This document shows, piece after piece, positions 1 to 13,225 of a stretch of 64,000 nt of DNA (position 1 is its first letter; each line of letters opens with the position of its first letter). Below the pieces are notes generated by a model, which ran no database searches, had not been told where the DNA came from, and was given only the letters and a program-made list of their open reading frames with translations. The DNA is from Nemophila menziesii. Lineage: Eukaryota > Streptophyta > Magnoliopsida > Boraginales > Hydrophyllaceae. Both the position numbers and the translations under genes were made by a program. The DNA is taken from the NCBI GenBank assembly GCA_029959085.1, contig JARWIR010000174.1:124001-188000 (forward strand), in the 5' to 3' direction.

Positions 1-385
1 TGTTTTACGTGTTGAGATGTGTTTTATTGACTTTTAGGTTGTTTTTAATATTCTATTTTAGGATATCGTATTTTGGCTCAGTTAGGGTTTTACCAACCGT
101 AACATTCAACAATAATTTCTAAAGTCTCTAACGTTATACCCTAAACCATAAACACAAAACCTTAACCCTATAACCTACACCTAATCCATCACCATAAGCC
201 CTAAATACTAACCATAAACTCTAACAATAAACCGTAACCAGAAACCCCAAACCCTAAACACTAAACCTCATACCATAATCACATAACCTTAGTCACTGAA
301 CCCTAACCATGGAAAGGATAATAACGTGAAGATTTTGGCTTGTTTTTATCATCCAAACACGTTGCAAACCGTTTTTAAGGTTTTT

Positions 386-396
386 GAAGTTTTTCT
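386..396 (+). other. 10-bp deletion in monomer 1
   Basis: The usual GAAGTT-CCCCGAAGGA-TTTCTGC reads GAAGTTTTTCTGC at 386-398, so CCCCGAAGGA is missing. This explains the 499-bp unit. No other copy in the window has it. The same monomer also has GACCGCCAG and CGCCGTCT point changes. Confidence 0.85.
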
Positions 397-738
397 GCTA
401 ACTTTCACATACTTTCTCAGAATGGGGCACATAATATTTGTTTTTTGAGTGCGTTGGGCCTTTTGGGACCGCCAGATAGCTTCGCCGTCTAAGATGATCT
501 GATTTACGTGTTGAGATGTGTTTTATTGACTTTTAGGTTGTTTTTAATATTCTATTTTAGGATATCGTATATTGGCTCAGTTAGGGTTTTATCAACCGTA
601 ACATTCAACCCTAATTTCTAAAGTCTCTAACGTTATACCCTAAACCATAAACACAAAACCTTAACCCTATAACCTACACCTAATCCATCACCATAAGCCC
701 TAAATACTAACCATAAACTCTAACCATAAACCGTAACC

Positions 739-789
739 AGAAACCCCATACCCTATTTTTTTTTTGTTCCAAAGAAACCCCATACCCTA
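739..789 (-). mobile_element. Tiny poly(A)-tailed insert with a 17-bp target-site-like duplication
   Basis: The 17-bp AGAAACCCCATACCCTA is present twice, at 739-755 and 773-789. Between the copies are 17 foreign bases at 756-772: ten T, then GTTCCAA. All other monomers have this 17-bp site, or its CAAACCC form, only once. On the minus strand the insert reads TTGGAAC followed by ten A, inside a direct repeat. That is the layout left by target-primed reverse transcription of a severely 5'-truncated LINE or SINE. Microhomology-based repair filling with a poly(T) patch is an alternative. The insert is too short to name a family. Confidence 0.5.
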
Positions 790-3700
790 AACACTAAACC
801 TTATACCCTAATCCAAAAACCTTAATCAGTGTACCCTAACTATGGATATGATAATAAGGTGAAGATTTTGGCTTGTTTCTATCATCCAAACGCTTTGCAA
901 ACCGTTTTTAAGGTTTTTGAAGTTCCCCGAAGAATTTTTGCTACTTTCGCATACTTTCTCAGAATGGGACACATAATATATGTTTTTTGAGTGCGTTGGG
1001 CCTTCTGGGACCGACAGATCGCTTCGGCATCTAAGATGATCTGTTTTACGTGTTGAGATGTGTTTAATTGACTTTTAGGTTGTTTTTAATATTCTATTTT
1101 AGGATATCGTATTTTGGCTCAGTTAGGGTTTTACCAACCGTAACATTCAACCCTAATTTCTAAAGTCTCTAACGTTATACCCTAAACCCTAAACACAAAA
1201 CCTTAACCCTATAACCTACACCTAATCCATCACCATAAGCCCTAAATACTAACCATAAACTCTAACAATAAACCGTAACCAGAAACCCCAAACCCTAAAC
1301 ACTAAACCTTATACCCTAATCCAAAAACCTTAGTCACTGTACCCTAACCATGGATATGATAATAACGTTAAGATTTTGGCTTGTTTCTATCATCTAAACA
1401 CGTTGCAAACCGTTTTTAAGGTTTTTGAAGTTCCCCGAAGGATTTCTGCTAACTTTCGCATACTATCTCAGAATGGGGCACATAATATTTGTTTTTTGAG
1501 TGCGTTAGGCCTTCTGGGACCGACAGATGGCTTCACCATCTAAGATGATCTGTTTTACGTGTTGAGATGTGTTTTATTGACTTTTAGGTTGTTTTTAATA
1601 TTCTATTTTAGGATATCGTATTTTGGCTCAGTTAGGGTTTTACCAACCGTAACATTCAACCCTAATTTCTAAATCTCTAACGTTATACCCTAAACCATAA
1701 ACACAAAACCTTAACCCTATAACCTACACCTAATCCATCACCATAAGCCCTAAATACTAACCATAAACTCTAACCATAAACCGTAACCAGAAACCCCATA
1801 CCCTAAACACTAAACCTTATACCCTAATCCAAAAACCTTAATCAGTGTACCCTAACTATGGATATGATAATAAGGTGAAGATTTTGGCTTGTTTCTATCA
1901 TTCAAACACTTTGCAAAAAGTTTTTAAGGTTTTTGAAGTTCCCCGAAGAATTTTTGCTACTTTCGCATACTTTCTCAGAATGGGACACATAATATATGTT
2001 TTTTTAGTGCGTTGGGCCTTCTGGGACCGACAGATCGCTTCGGCATCTAAGATGATCTGTTTTACGTGTTGAGATGTGTTTAATTGACTTTTAGGTTGTT
2101 TTTAATATTCTATTTTAGGATATCGTATTTTGGCTCAGTTAGGGTTTTACCAACCGTAACATTCAACCCTAATTTCTAAAGTCTCTAACGTTATACCCTA
2201 AACCCTAAACACAAAACCTTAACCCTATAACCTACACCTAATCCATCACCATAAGCCCTAAATACTAACCATAAACTCTAACAATAAACCGTAACCAGAA
2301 ACCCCAAACCCTAAACACTAAACCTTATACCCTAATCCAAAAACCTTAGTCACTGTACCCTAACCATGGATATGATAATAACGTTAAGATTTTGGCTTGT
2401 TTCTATCATCTAAACACGTTGCAAACCGTTTTTAAGGTTTTTGAAGTTCCCCGAAGGATTTCTGCTAACTTTCGCATACTATCTCAGAATGGGGCACATA
2501 ATATTTGTTTTTTGAGTGCGTTAGGCCTTCTGGGACCGACAGATGGCTTCACCATCTAAGATGATCTGTTTTACGTGTTGAGATGTGTTTTATTGACTTT
2601 TAGGTTGTTTTTAATATTCTATTTTAGGATATCGTATTTTGGCTCAGTTAGGGTTTTACCAACCGTAACATTCAACCCTAATTTCTAAATCTCTAACGTT
2701 ATACCCTAAACCATAAACACAAAACCTTAACCATATAACCTACACCTAATCCATCACCATAAGGCCTAAATACTAACCATAAACTCTAACAATAAACCGT
2801 AACCAGAAACCCCAAACCCTAAACACTAAACCTTATACCCTAATCCAAAAACCTTAGTCACTGTACCCTAACTATGGGTATGATAATAACGTGAAGATTT
2901 TGGCTTGTTTCTATCATCCAAACACTTTGCAAACCGTTTTTAAGGTTTTTGAAGTTCCCCGAAGAATTTTTGCTACTTTCGCATACTTTCTCAGAATGGG
3001 ACACATAATATATGTTTTTTGAGTGCGTTGGGCCTTCTGGGACCGAAAGATGGCTTCGCCATCTAAGATGATCTGTTTTACGTGTTGAGATGTGTTTTAT
3101 TGACTTTTAGGTTGTTTTTAATATTCTATTTTAGGATATCGTATTTTGGCTCTATTAGGGTTTTACCTACCGTAACATTCAACCCTAATTTCTAAAGTCT
3201 CTAACGTTATACCCTAAACCATAAACACAAAACCTTAACCCTATAACCTACACCTAATCCATCACCATAAGTCCTAAATACTAACCATAAACTCTAACAA
3301 TAAACCGTAACCAGAAACCCCAAACCCTAAACACTAAACCTTTATACCATAATCACATAACCTTAGTCACTGAACCCTAACCATGGAAAGGATAATAACG
3401 TGAAGATTTTGGCTTATTTTTATCATCCAAACACGTTGCAAACCGTTTTTATGGTTTTTGAAGTTCCCCGAAGGATTTCTGCTAACTTTCACATACTTTC
3501 TCAGAATGGGGCACATAATATTTGTTTTTTGAGTGCGTTGGGCCTTCTGGGACCGACAGATAGCTTCGCCATCTAAGATCATCTGTTTTACGTGTTAAGA
3601 TGTGTTTTATTGACTTTTAAGTTGTTTTCAATATTCTATTTTAGGATATCGTATATTGGCTCAGTTAGGGTTTTACCAACCGTAACATTCAACCCTAATT

Positions 3701-4018
3701 TCTAAAGTCTCTAACGTCATACCCTAAACCATAAACACAAAACCTTAACCCTATAACCTACACCTAATCCATCACCATAAGCCCTAAATACTAACCATAA
3801 ACTCTAACCATAAACCGTAACCAGAAACCCCATACCCTAAACACCAAACCTTATACCCTAACCCAAAAACCTTAGTCACTGTACCCTAACTATGGATATG
3901 ATAATAACGTGAAGATTTTGGCTTGTTTCTATCATCCAAACGCTTTGCAAACCGTTTTTAAGGTTTTTGAAGTTCCCCGAAGAATTTTTGCTACTTTCGC
4001 ATACTTTCTCAAAATGGG

Positions 4019-4031
4019 ACACATAGTGCGT
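4019..4031 (+). other. 15-bp deletion in monomer 8 (class A)
   Basis: The sequence reads GACACATAGTGCG where other A copies have AATATATGTTTTTTG between ACACAT and AGTGCG. The unit is 493 bp, the shortest complete one here. The deletion removes the T-run of the 3' module, keeps an open frame going and is private to this copy. Confidence 0.85.
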
Positions 4032-6617
4032 TGGGCCTTCTGGGACCGACAGATAGCTTCGCCATCTAAGATGATCTGTTTTACGTGTTGAGATGTGTTT
4101 AATTGACTTTTAGGTTGTTTTTAATATTCTATTTTAGGATATCGTATTTTGGCTCAGTTAGGGTTTTACCAACCGTAACATTCAACCCTAATTTCTAAAG
4201 TCTCTAACGTTATACCCTAAACCATAAACACAAAACCTTAACCCTATAACCTACACCTAATCCATCACCATAAGCCCTAAATACTAACCATAAACTCTAA
4301 CAATAAACCGTAACCAGAAACCCCAAACCCTAAACACTAAACCTTATACCCTAATCCAAAAACCTTAGTCACTGTACCCTAACCATGGATATGATAATAA
4401 TGTTAAGATTTTGGCTTGTTTCTATCATCCAAACACGTTGCAAACCGTTTTTAAGGTTTTTGAAGTTCCCCGAAGGATTTCTGCTAACTTTCGCATACTA
4501 TCTCAGAATGGGGCACATAATTTTTGTTTTTTGAGTGCGTTAGGCCTTCTGGGACCGACAGATGGCTTCACCATCTAAGATGATCTGTTTTACGTGTTGA
4601 GATGTGTTTTATTGACTTTTAGGTTGTTTTTAATATTCTATTTTAGGATATCGTATTTTGGCTCAGTTAGGGTTTTACCAACCGTAACATTCAACCCTAA
4701 TTTCTAAATCTCTAACGTTATACCCTAAACCATAAACACGAAACCTTAACCATATAACCTACACCTAATCCATCACCATAAGGCCTAAGTACTAACCATA
4801 AACTCTAACAATAAACCGTAACCAGAAACCCCAAACCCTAAACACTAAACCTTATACCATAATCCAAAAACCTTAATCAGTGTACCCTAACTATGGATAT
4901 GATAATAACGTGAAGATTTTGGCTTGTTTCTATCATCCAAACACTTTGCAAACCGTTTTTTAGGTTTTTGAAGTTCCCCGAAGAATTTTTGCTACTTTCG
5001 CATACTTTCTCAGAATGGGACACATAATATATGTTTTTTGAGTGCGTTGGGCCTTCTGGGACCGACAGATGGCTTGTCCATCTAAGATGATCTGTTTTAC
5101 GTGTTGAGATGTGTTTTATTGACTTTTAGGTTGTTTTTAATATTCTATTTTAGGATATCGTATTTTGGCTCTGTCAGGGTTTTACCAACCGTAACATTCA
5201 ACCCTAATTTCTAAAGTCTCTAACGTTATACCCTAAACCATAAACACAAAACCTTAACCCTATAACCTACACCTAATCCATCACCATAAGCCCTAAATAC
5301 TAACCATAAACTCTAACAATAAACCGTAAACAGAAACCCCAAACCCTAAACACTAAACCTTATACCATAATCACATAACCTTAGTCACTGAACCCTAACC
5401 ATGGAAAGGATAATAACGTGAAGATTTTGGCTTGTTTTTATCATCCAAACACGTTGCAAACCGTTTTTAAGGTTTTTGAAGTTCCCCGAAGGATTTCTGC
5501 TATCTTTCACATACTTTCTCAGAATGGGGCACATAATATTTGTTTTTTGAGTGCGTTGGGCCTTCTGGGACCGACAGATAGCTTCGCCATCTAAGATGAT
5601 CTGTTTTACGTGTTGAGATGTGTTTTATTGACTTTTAAGTTGTTTTCAATATTCTATTTTAGGATATCGTATATTGGCTCAGTTAGGGTTTTACCAACCG
5701 TATCATTCAACCCTAATTTCTAAAGTCTCTAACGTCATACCCTAAACCATAAACACAAAACCTTAACCCTATAACCTACACCTAATCCATCACCATAAGC
5801 CCTAAATACTAACCATAAACTCTAACCATAAACCGTAACCAGAAACCCCATACCCTAAACACCAAACCTTATACCCTAATCCAAAAACCTTAGTCACTGT
5901 ACCTAACTATGGATATGATAATAACGTGAAGATTTTGGCTTGTTTCTATCATCCAAACGCTTTGCAAACCGTTTTTAAGGTTTTTGAAGTTCCCCGAAGA
6001 ATTTTTGCTACTTTCGCATACTTTCTCAGAATGGGACACATAATATATGTTTTTTGAGTGCGTTGGGCCTTCTGGGACCGACAGATAGCTTCGCCATCTA
6101 AGATGATCTGTTTTACGTGTTGAGATGTGTTTAATTGACTTTTAGGTTGTTTTTAATATTCTATTTTAGGATATCGTATTTTGGCTCAGTTAGGGTTTTA
6201 CCAACCGTAACATTCAACCCTAATTTCTAAAGTCTCTAACGTTATACCCTAAACCATAAACACAAAACCTTAACCCTATAACCTACACCTAATCCATCAC
6301 CATAAGCCCTAAATACTAACCATAAACTCTAACAATAGACCGTAACCAGAAACCCCAAATCCTAAACACTAAACCTTATACCATAATCACATAACCTTAG
6401 TCACTGAACCCTAACCATGGAAAGGATAATAACGTGAAGATTTTGGCTTGTTTTTATCATCCAAACACGTTGCAAACCGTTTTTAAGGTTTTTGAAGTTC
6501 CCCGAAGGATTTCTGCTAACTTTCACATACTTTCTCAGAATGGGGCAGATAATATTTGTTTTTTTAGTGCGTTGGGCCTTCTGGGACCGACAGATAGCTT
6601 TGCCATCTAAGATGATC

Positions 6618-9600
6618 TGTTTTACGTGTTGAGATGTGTTTTATTGACTTTTAAGTTGTTTTCAATATTCTATTTTAGGATATCGTATATTGGCTCAGTT
6701 AGGGTTTTACCAACCGTAACATTCAACCCTAATTTCTAAAGTCTCTAACGTCATACCCTAAACCATAAACACAAAACCTTAACCCTATAACCTACACCTA
6801 ATCCATCACCATAAGCCCTAAATACTAACCATAAACTCTAACCATAAACCGTAACCAGAAACCCCAAACCCTAAACACTAAACCTTATACCCTAATCCAA
6901 AAACCTTAGTCACTGTACCTAACCATGGATAGGATAATAACGTGAAGATTTTGGCTTGTTTTTATCATCCAAACACGTTGCAAACCGTTTTTAAGGTTTT
7001 TGAAGTTCCCCGAAGGATTTCTGCTAACTTTCACATACTTTCTCAGAATGGGGCACATAATATTTGTTTTTTTAGTGCGTTGGGCCTTCTGGGACCGACA
7101 GATAGCTTTGCCATCTAAGATGATCTGTTTTACGTGTTGAGATGTGTTTAATTGACTTTTAGGTTGTTTTTAATATTCTATTTTAGGATATCGTAATTTG
7201 GCTCAGTTAGGGTTTTACCAACCGTAACATTCAACCCTAATTTCTAAAGTCTCTAACGTTATACCCTAAACCATAAACACAAAACCTTAACCCTATAACC
7301 TACACCTAATCCATCACCATAAGCCCTAAATACTAACCATAAACTCTAACAATAAACCGTAACCAGAAACCCCAAACCGTAAACACTAAACCTTATACCC
7401 TAATCCAAAAACCTTAGTCACTGTACCTAACCATGGATAGGATAATAACGTGAAGATTTTGGCTTGTTTTTATCATCCAAACACGTTGCAAACCGTTTTT
7501 AAGGTTTTTGAAGTTCCCCGAAGGATTTCTGCTAACTTTCACATACTTTCTCAGAATGGGGCACATAATATTTGTTTTTTTAGTGCGTTGGGCCTTCTGG
7601 GACCGACAGATAGCTTTGCCATCTAAGATGATCTGTTTTACGTGTTGAGATGTGTTTTATTGACTTTTAAGTTGTTTTCAATATTCTATTTTAGGATATC
7701 GTATATTGGCTCAGTTAGGGTTTTACCAACCGTAACATTCAACCCTAATTTCTAAACTCTCTAACGTCATACCCTAAACCATAAACACAAAACCTTAACC
7801 CTATAACCTACACCTAATCCATCACCATAAGCCCTAAATACTAACCATAAACTCTAACCATAAACCGTAACCAGAAACCCCATACCCTAAACACCAAACC
7901 TTATACCCTAATCCAAAAACCTTAGTCACTGTACCCTAACTATGGATATGATAATAACGTGAAGATTTTGGCTTGTTTCTATCATCCAAACGCTTTGCAA
8001 ACCGTTTTTAAGGTTTTTGAAGTTCCCCGAAGAATATTTGCTACTTTCGCATACTTTCTCAGAATGGGACACATAATATATGTTTTTTGAGTGCGTTGGG
8101 CCTTCTGGGACCGACAGATGGCTTCGCCATCTAAGATGATCTGTTTTACGTGTTGAGATGTGTTTTATTGACTTTTAGGTTGTTTTTAATATTCTATTTT
8201 AGGATATCGTATTTTGGCTCAGTTAGGGTTTTACCAACCGTAACATTCAACCCTAATTTCTAAAGTCTCTAACGTTATACCCTAAACCATAAACACAAAA
8301 CCTTAACCCTATAACCTACACCTAATCCATCACCATAAGCCCTAAATACTAACCATAAACTCTAACAATAGACCGTAACCAGAAACCCCAAATCCTAAAC
8401 ACTAAACCTTATACCATAATCACATAACCTTAGTCACTGAACCCTAACCATGGAAAGGATAATAACGTGAAGATTTTGGCTTGTTTTTATCATCCAAACA
8501 CGTTGCAAACCGATTTTAAGGTTTTTGAAGTTCCCCGAAGGATTTCTGCTAACTTTCACATACTTTCTCAGAATGGGGCAGATAATATTTGTTTTTTGAG
8601 TGCGTTGGGCCTTCTGGGACCGACAGATAGCTTTGCCATCTAAGATGATCTGTTTTACGTGTTGAGATGTGTTTTATTGACTTTTAAGTTGTTTTCAATA
8701 TTCTATTTTAGGATATCGTATATTGGCTCAGTTAGGGTTTTACCAACCGTAATATTCAACCCTAATTTCTAAACTCTCTAACGTCATACCCTAAACCATA
8801 AACACAAAACCTTAACCCTATAACCTACACCTAATCCATCACCATAAGCCCTAAATACTAACCATAAACTCTAACCATAAACCGTAACCAGAAACCCCAT
8901 ACCCTAAACACCAAACCTTATACCCTAATCCAAAAACCTTAGTCACTGTACCCTAACTATGGATATGATAATAACGTGAAGATTTTGGCTTGTTTCTATC
9001 ATCCAAACGCTTTGCAAACCGTTTTTAAGGTTTTTGAAGTTCCCCGAAGAATATTTGCTACTTTCGCATACTTTCTCAGAATGGGACACATAATATATGT
9101 TTTTTGAGTGCGTTGGGCCTTCTGGGACCGACAGATGGCTTCGCCATCTAAGATGATCTGTTTTACGTGTTGAGATGTGTTTTATTGACTTTTAGGTTGT
9201 TTTTAATATTCTATTTTAGGATATCGTATTTTGGCTCAGTTAGGGTTTTACCAACCGTAACATTCAACCCTAATTTCTAAAGTCTCTAACGTTATACCCT
9301 AAACCATAAACACAAAACCTTAACCCTATAACCTACACCTAATCCATCACCATAAGCCCTAAATACTAACCATAAACTCTAACAATAAACCGTAACCAGA
9401 AACCCCAAATCCTAAACACTAAACCTTATACCATAATCACATAACCTTAGTCACTGAACCCTAACCATGGAAAGGATAATAACGTGAAGATTTTGGCTTG
9501 TTTTTATCATCCAAACACGTTGCAAACCGTTTTTAAGGTTTTTGAAGTTCCCCGAAGGATTTCTGCTAACTTTCACATACTTTCTCAGAATGGGGCACAT

Positions 9601-12600
9601 AATATTTGTTTTTTGAGTGCGTTGGGCCTTCTGGGACCGACAGATAGCTTTGCCATCTAAAATGATCTGTTTTACGTGTTGAGATGTGTTTTATTGACTT
9701 TTAAGTTGTTTTCAATATTCTATTTTAGGATATCGTATATTGGCTCAGTTAGGGTTTTACCAACCGTAACATTCAACCCTAATTTCTAAAGTCTCTAACG
9801 TCATACCCTAAACCATAAACACAAAACCTTAACCCTATAACCTACACCTAATCCATCACCATAAGCCCTAAATACTAACCATAAACTCTAACCATAAACC
9901 GTAACCAGAAACCCCATACCCTAAACACCAAACCTTATACCCTAATCCAAAAACCTTAGTCATTGTACCCTAACTATGGATATGATAATAACGTGAAGAT
10001 TTTGGCTTGTTTCTATCATCCAAACACTTTGCAAACCGTTTTTAAGGTTTTTGAAGTTCCCCGAAGAATATTTGCTACTTTCGCATACTTTCTCAGAATG
10101 GGACACATAATATATGTTTTTTGAGTGCGTTGGGCCTTCTGGGACCGACAGATAGCTTCGCCATCTAAGATGATCTGTTTTACGTGTTGAGATGTGTTTA
10201 ATTGACTTTTAGGTTGTTTTTAATATTCTATTTTAGGATATCGTAATTTGGCTCAGTTAGGGTTTTACCAACCGTAACATTCAACCCTAATTTCTAAAGT
10301 CTCTAACGTTATACCCTAAACCATAAACACAAAACCTTAACCCTATAACCTACACCTAATCCATCACCATAAGCCCTAAATACTAACCATAAACTCTAAC
10401 AATAAACCGTAACCAGAAACCCCAAACCCTAAACACTAAACCTTATACCCTAATCCAAAAACCTTAGTCACTGTACCTAACCATGGATAGGATAATAACG
10501 TGAAGATTTTGGCTTGTTTTTATCATCCAAACACGTTGCAAACCGTTTTTAAGGTTTTTGAAGTTCCCCGAAGGATTTCTGCTAACTTTCACATACTTTC
10601 TCAGAATGGGGCACATAATATTTGTTTTTTGAGTGCGTTGGGCCTTCTGGGACCGACAGATAGCTTTGCCATCTAAGATGATATGTTTTACGTGTTGAGA
10701 TGTGTTTTATTGACTTTTAGGTTGTTTTCAATATTCTATTTTAGGATATCGTATATTGGCTCAGTTAGGGTTTTACCAACCGTAACATTCAACCCTAATT
10801 TCTAAAGTCTCTAACGTCATACCCTAAACCATAAACACAAAACCTTAACCCTATAACCTACACCTAATCCATCACCATAAGCCCTAAATACTAACCATAA
10901 ACTCTAACCATAAACCGTAACCAGAAACCCCAAACCCTAAACACCAAACCTTATACCCTAATCCAAAAACCTTAATCAGTGTACCCTAACTATGGATATG
11001 ATAATAACGTGAAGATTTTGGCTTGTTTCTATCATCCAAACGCTTTGCAAACCGTTTTTAAGGTTTTTGAAGTTCCCCGAAGAATATTTGCTACTTTCGC
11101 ATACTTTCTCAGAATGGGACACATAATATATGTTTTTTGAGTGCGTTGGGCCTTCTGGGACCGACAGATGGCTTCGCCATCTAAGATGATCTGTTTTACG
11201 TGTTGAGATGTGTTTTATTGACTTTTAGGTTGTTTTTAATATTCTATTTTAGGATATCGTATTTTGGCTCAGTTAGGGTTTTACCAACCGTAACATTCAA
11301 CCCTAATTTCTAAAGTCTCTAACGTTATACCCTAAACCATAAACACAAAACCTTAACCCTATAACCTACACCTAATCCATCACCATAAGCCCTAAATACT
11401 AACCATAAACTCTAACAATAAACCGTAACCAGAAACCCCAAATCCTAAACACTAAACCTTATACCATAATCACATAACCTTAGTCACTGAACCCTAACCA
11501 TGGAAAGTATAATAACGTGAAGATTTTGGCTTGTTTTTATCATCCAAACACGTTGCAAACCGTTTTTAAGGTTTTTGAAGTTCCCCGAAGGATTTCTGCT
11601 AACTTTCACATACTTTCTCAGAATGGGGCACATAATATTTGTTTTTTGAGTGCGTTGGGCCTTCTGGGACCGACAGATAGCTTTGCCATCTAAGATGATC
11701 TGTTTTACGTGTTGAGATGTGTTTTATTGACTTTTAAGTTGTTTTCAATATTCTATTTTAGGATATCGTATATTGGCTCAGTTAGGGTTTTACCAACCGT
11801 AACATTCAACCCTAATTTCTAAAGTCTCTAACGTCATACCCTAAACCATAAACACAAAACCTTAACCCTATAACCTACACCTAATCCATCACCATAAGCC
11901 CTAAATACTAACCATAAACTCTAACCATAAACCGTAACCAGAAACCCCATACCCTAAACACCAAACCTTATACCCTAATCCAAAAACCTTAGTCACTGTA
12001 CCCTAACTATGGATATGATAATAACGTGAAGATTTTGGCTTGTTTCTATCATCCAAACGCTTTGCAAACCGTTTTTAAGGTTTTTGAAGTTCCCCGAAGA
12101 ATATTTGCTACTTTCGCATACTTTCTCAGAATGGGACACATAATATATGTTTTTTGAGTGCGTTGGGCCTTCTGGGACCGACAGATAGCTTCGCCATCTA
12201 AGATGATCTGTTTTACGTGTTGAGATGTGTTTAATTGACTTTTAGGTTGTTTTTAATATTCTATTTTAGGATATCGTAATTTGGCTCAGTTAGGGTTTTA
12301 CCAACCGTAACATTCAACCCTAATTTCTAAAGTCTCTAACGTTATACCCTAAACCATAAACACAAAACCTTAACCCTATAACCTACACCTAATCCATCAC
12401 CATAAGCCCTAAATACTAACCATAAACTCTAACAATAAACCGTAACCAGAAACCCCAAACCCTAAACACTAAACCTTATACCCTAATCCAAAAACCTTAG
12501 TCACTGTACCTAACCATGGATATGATAATAACGATAAGATTTTGGCTTGTTTCTATCATCCAAACACGTTGCAAACTGTTTTTAAGGTTTTTGAAGTTCC

Positions 12601-13225
12601 CCGAAGGATTTCTGCTAACTTTCGCATACTATCTCAGAATGGGGCACATAATATTTGTTTTTTGAGTGCGTTAGGCCTTCTGGGACCGACAGATGGCTTC
12701 ACCATCTAAGATGATCTGTTTTACGTGTTGAGATGTGTTTTATTGACTTTTAGGTTGTTTTTAATATTCTATTTTAGGATATCGTATTTTGGCTCTGTTA
12801 GGGTTTTACCAACCGTAACATTCAACCCTAATTTCTAAAGTCTCTAACGTTATACCCTAAACCATAAACACAAAACCTTAACCCTATAACCTACACCTAA
12901 TCCATCACCATAAGCCCTAAATACTAACCATAAACTCTAACAATAAACCGTAACCAGAAACCCCAAACCCTAAACACTAAACCTTATACCATAATCACAT
13001 AACCTTAGTCACTGAACCCTAACCATGGAAAGGATAATAACGTGAAGATTTTGGCTTGTTTTTATCATCCAAACACGTTGCAAACCGTTTTTAAGGTTTT
13101 TGAAGTTCCCCGAAGGATTTCTGCTAACTTTCGCATACTATCTCAGAATGGGGCACATAATATTTGTTTTTTGAGTGCGTTAGGCCTTCTGGGACCGACA
13201 GATGGCTTCGCCATCTAAGATGATC
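6618..13225 (+). repeat. Array block 2, monomers 14-26 (C C A C A C A C A C A B then a chimera)
   Basis: Starts: 6618, 7126, 7634, 8142, 8651, 9159, 9668, 10176, 10684, 11192, 11701, 12209, 12717. This is the most regular A-C alternation in the window, with a dimer period of 1016-1017 bp. C copies read TAGCTTTGCCATC. Several units carry TGTACCTAACC, one C shorter than TGTACCCTAACC. TCGTAATTTGG marks the copies starting at 7126, 10176 and 12209. CTAAACTCTCTAACG marks those at 7634 and 8651, which are one dimer apart. Confidence 0.85.

Larger units (their letters stand above)
1..6617 (+). repeat. Array block 1, monomers 1-13 (C A B A B A C A B A C A C)
   Basis: Starts: 1, 500, 1042, 1551, 2058, 2567, 3074, 3584, 4077, 4586, 5093, 5602, 6109. 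C copies here are the early subclass, with TTTTTATCATCC and CTTTCACATAC. Monomers 2-3 and 4-5 form an A-B dimer repeat of about 1016 bp (542-2057 closely matches 1551-2566 apart from the insert at 756-788). A copies at 500 and 1551 share the rare CGCTTCGGCATC ending, which disrupts the terminal hairpin. This block holds the most private indels in the window. Confidence 0.85.

Noticed and set aside
3367..3582. Minus-strand 71-codon open frame with a true ATG
   Set aside because: The ATG comes from a single change (AAGATGATC to AAGATCATC) in one monomer. The frame reads antisense through the satellite and is not conserved in other units.
1845..4091. Open frames at 1845-2072 and 3909-4091
   Set aside because: Both start at GTG. 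The second is extended by the private 15-bp deletion. They are satellite by-products.
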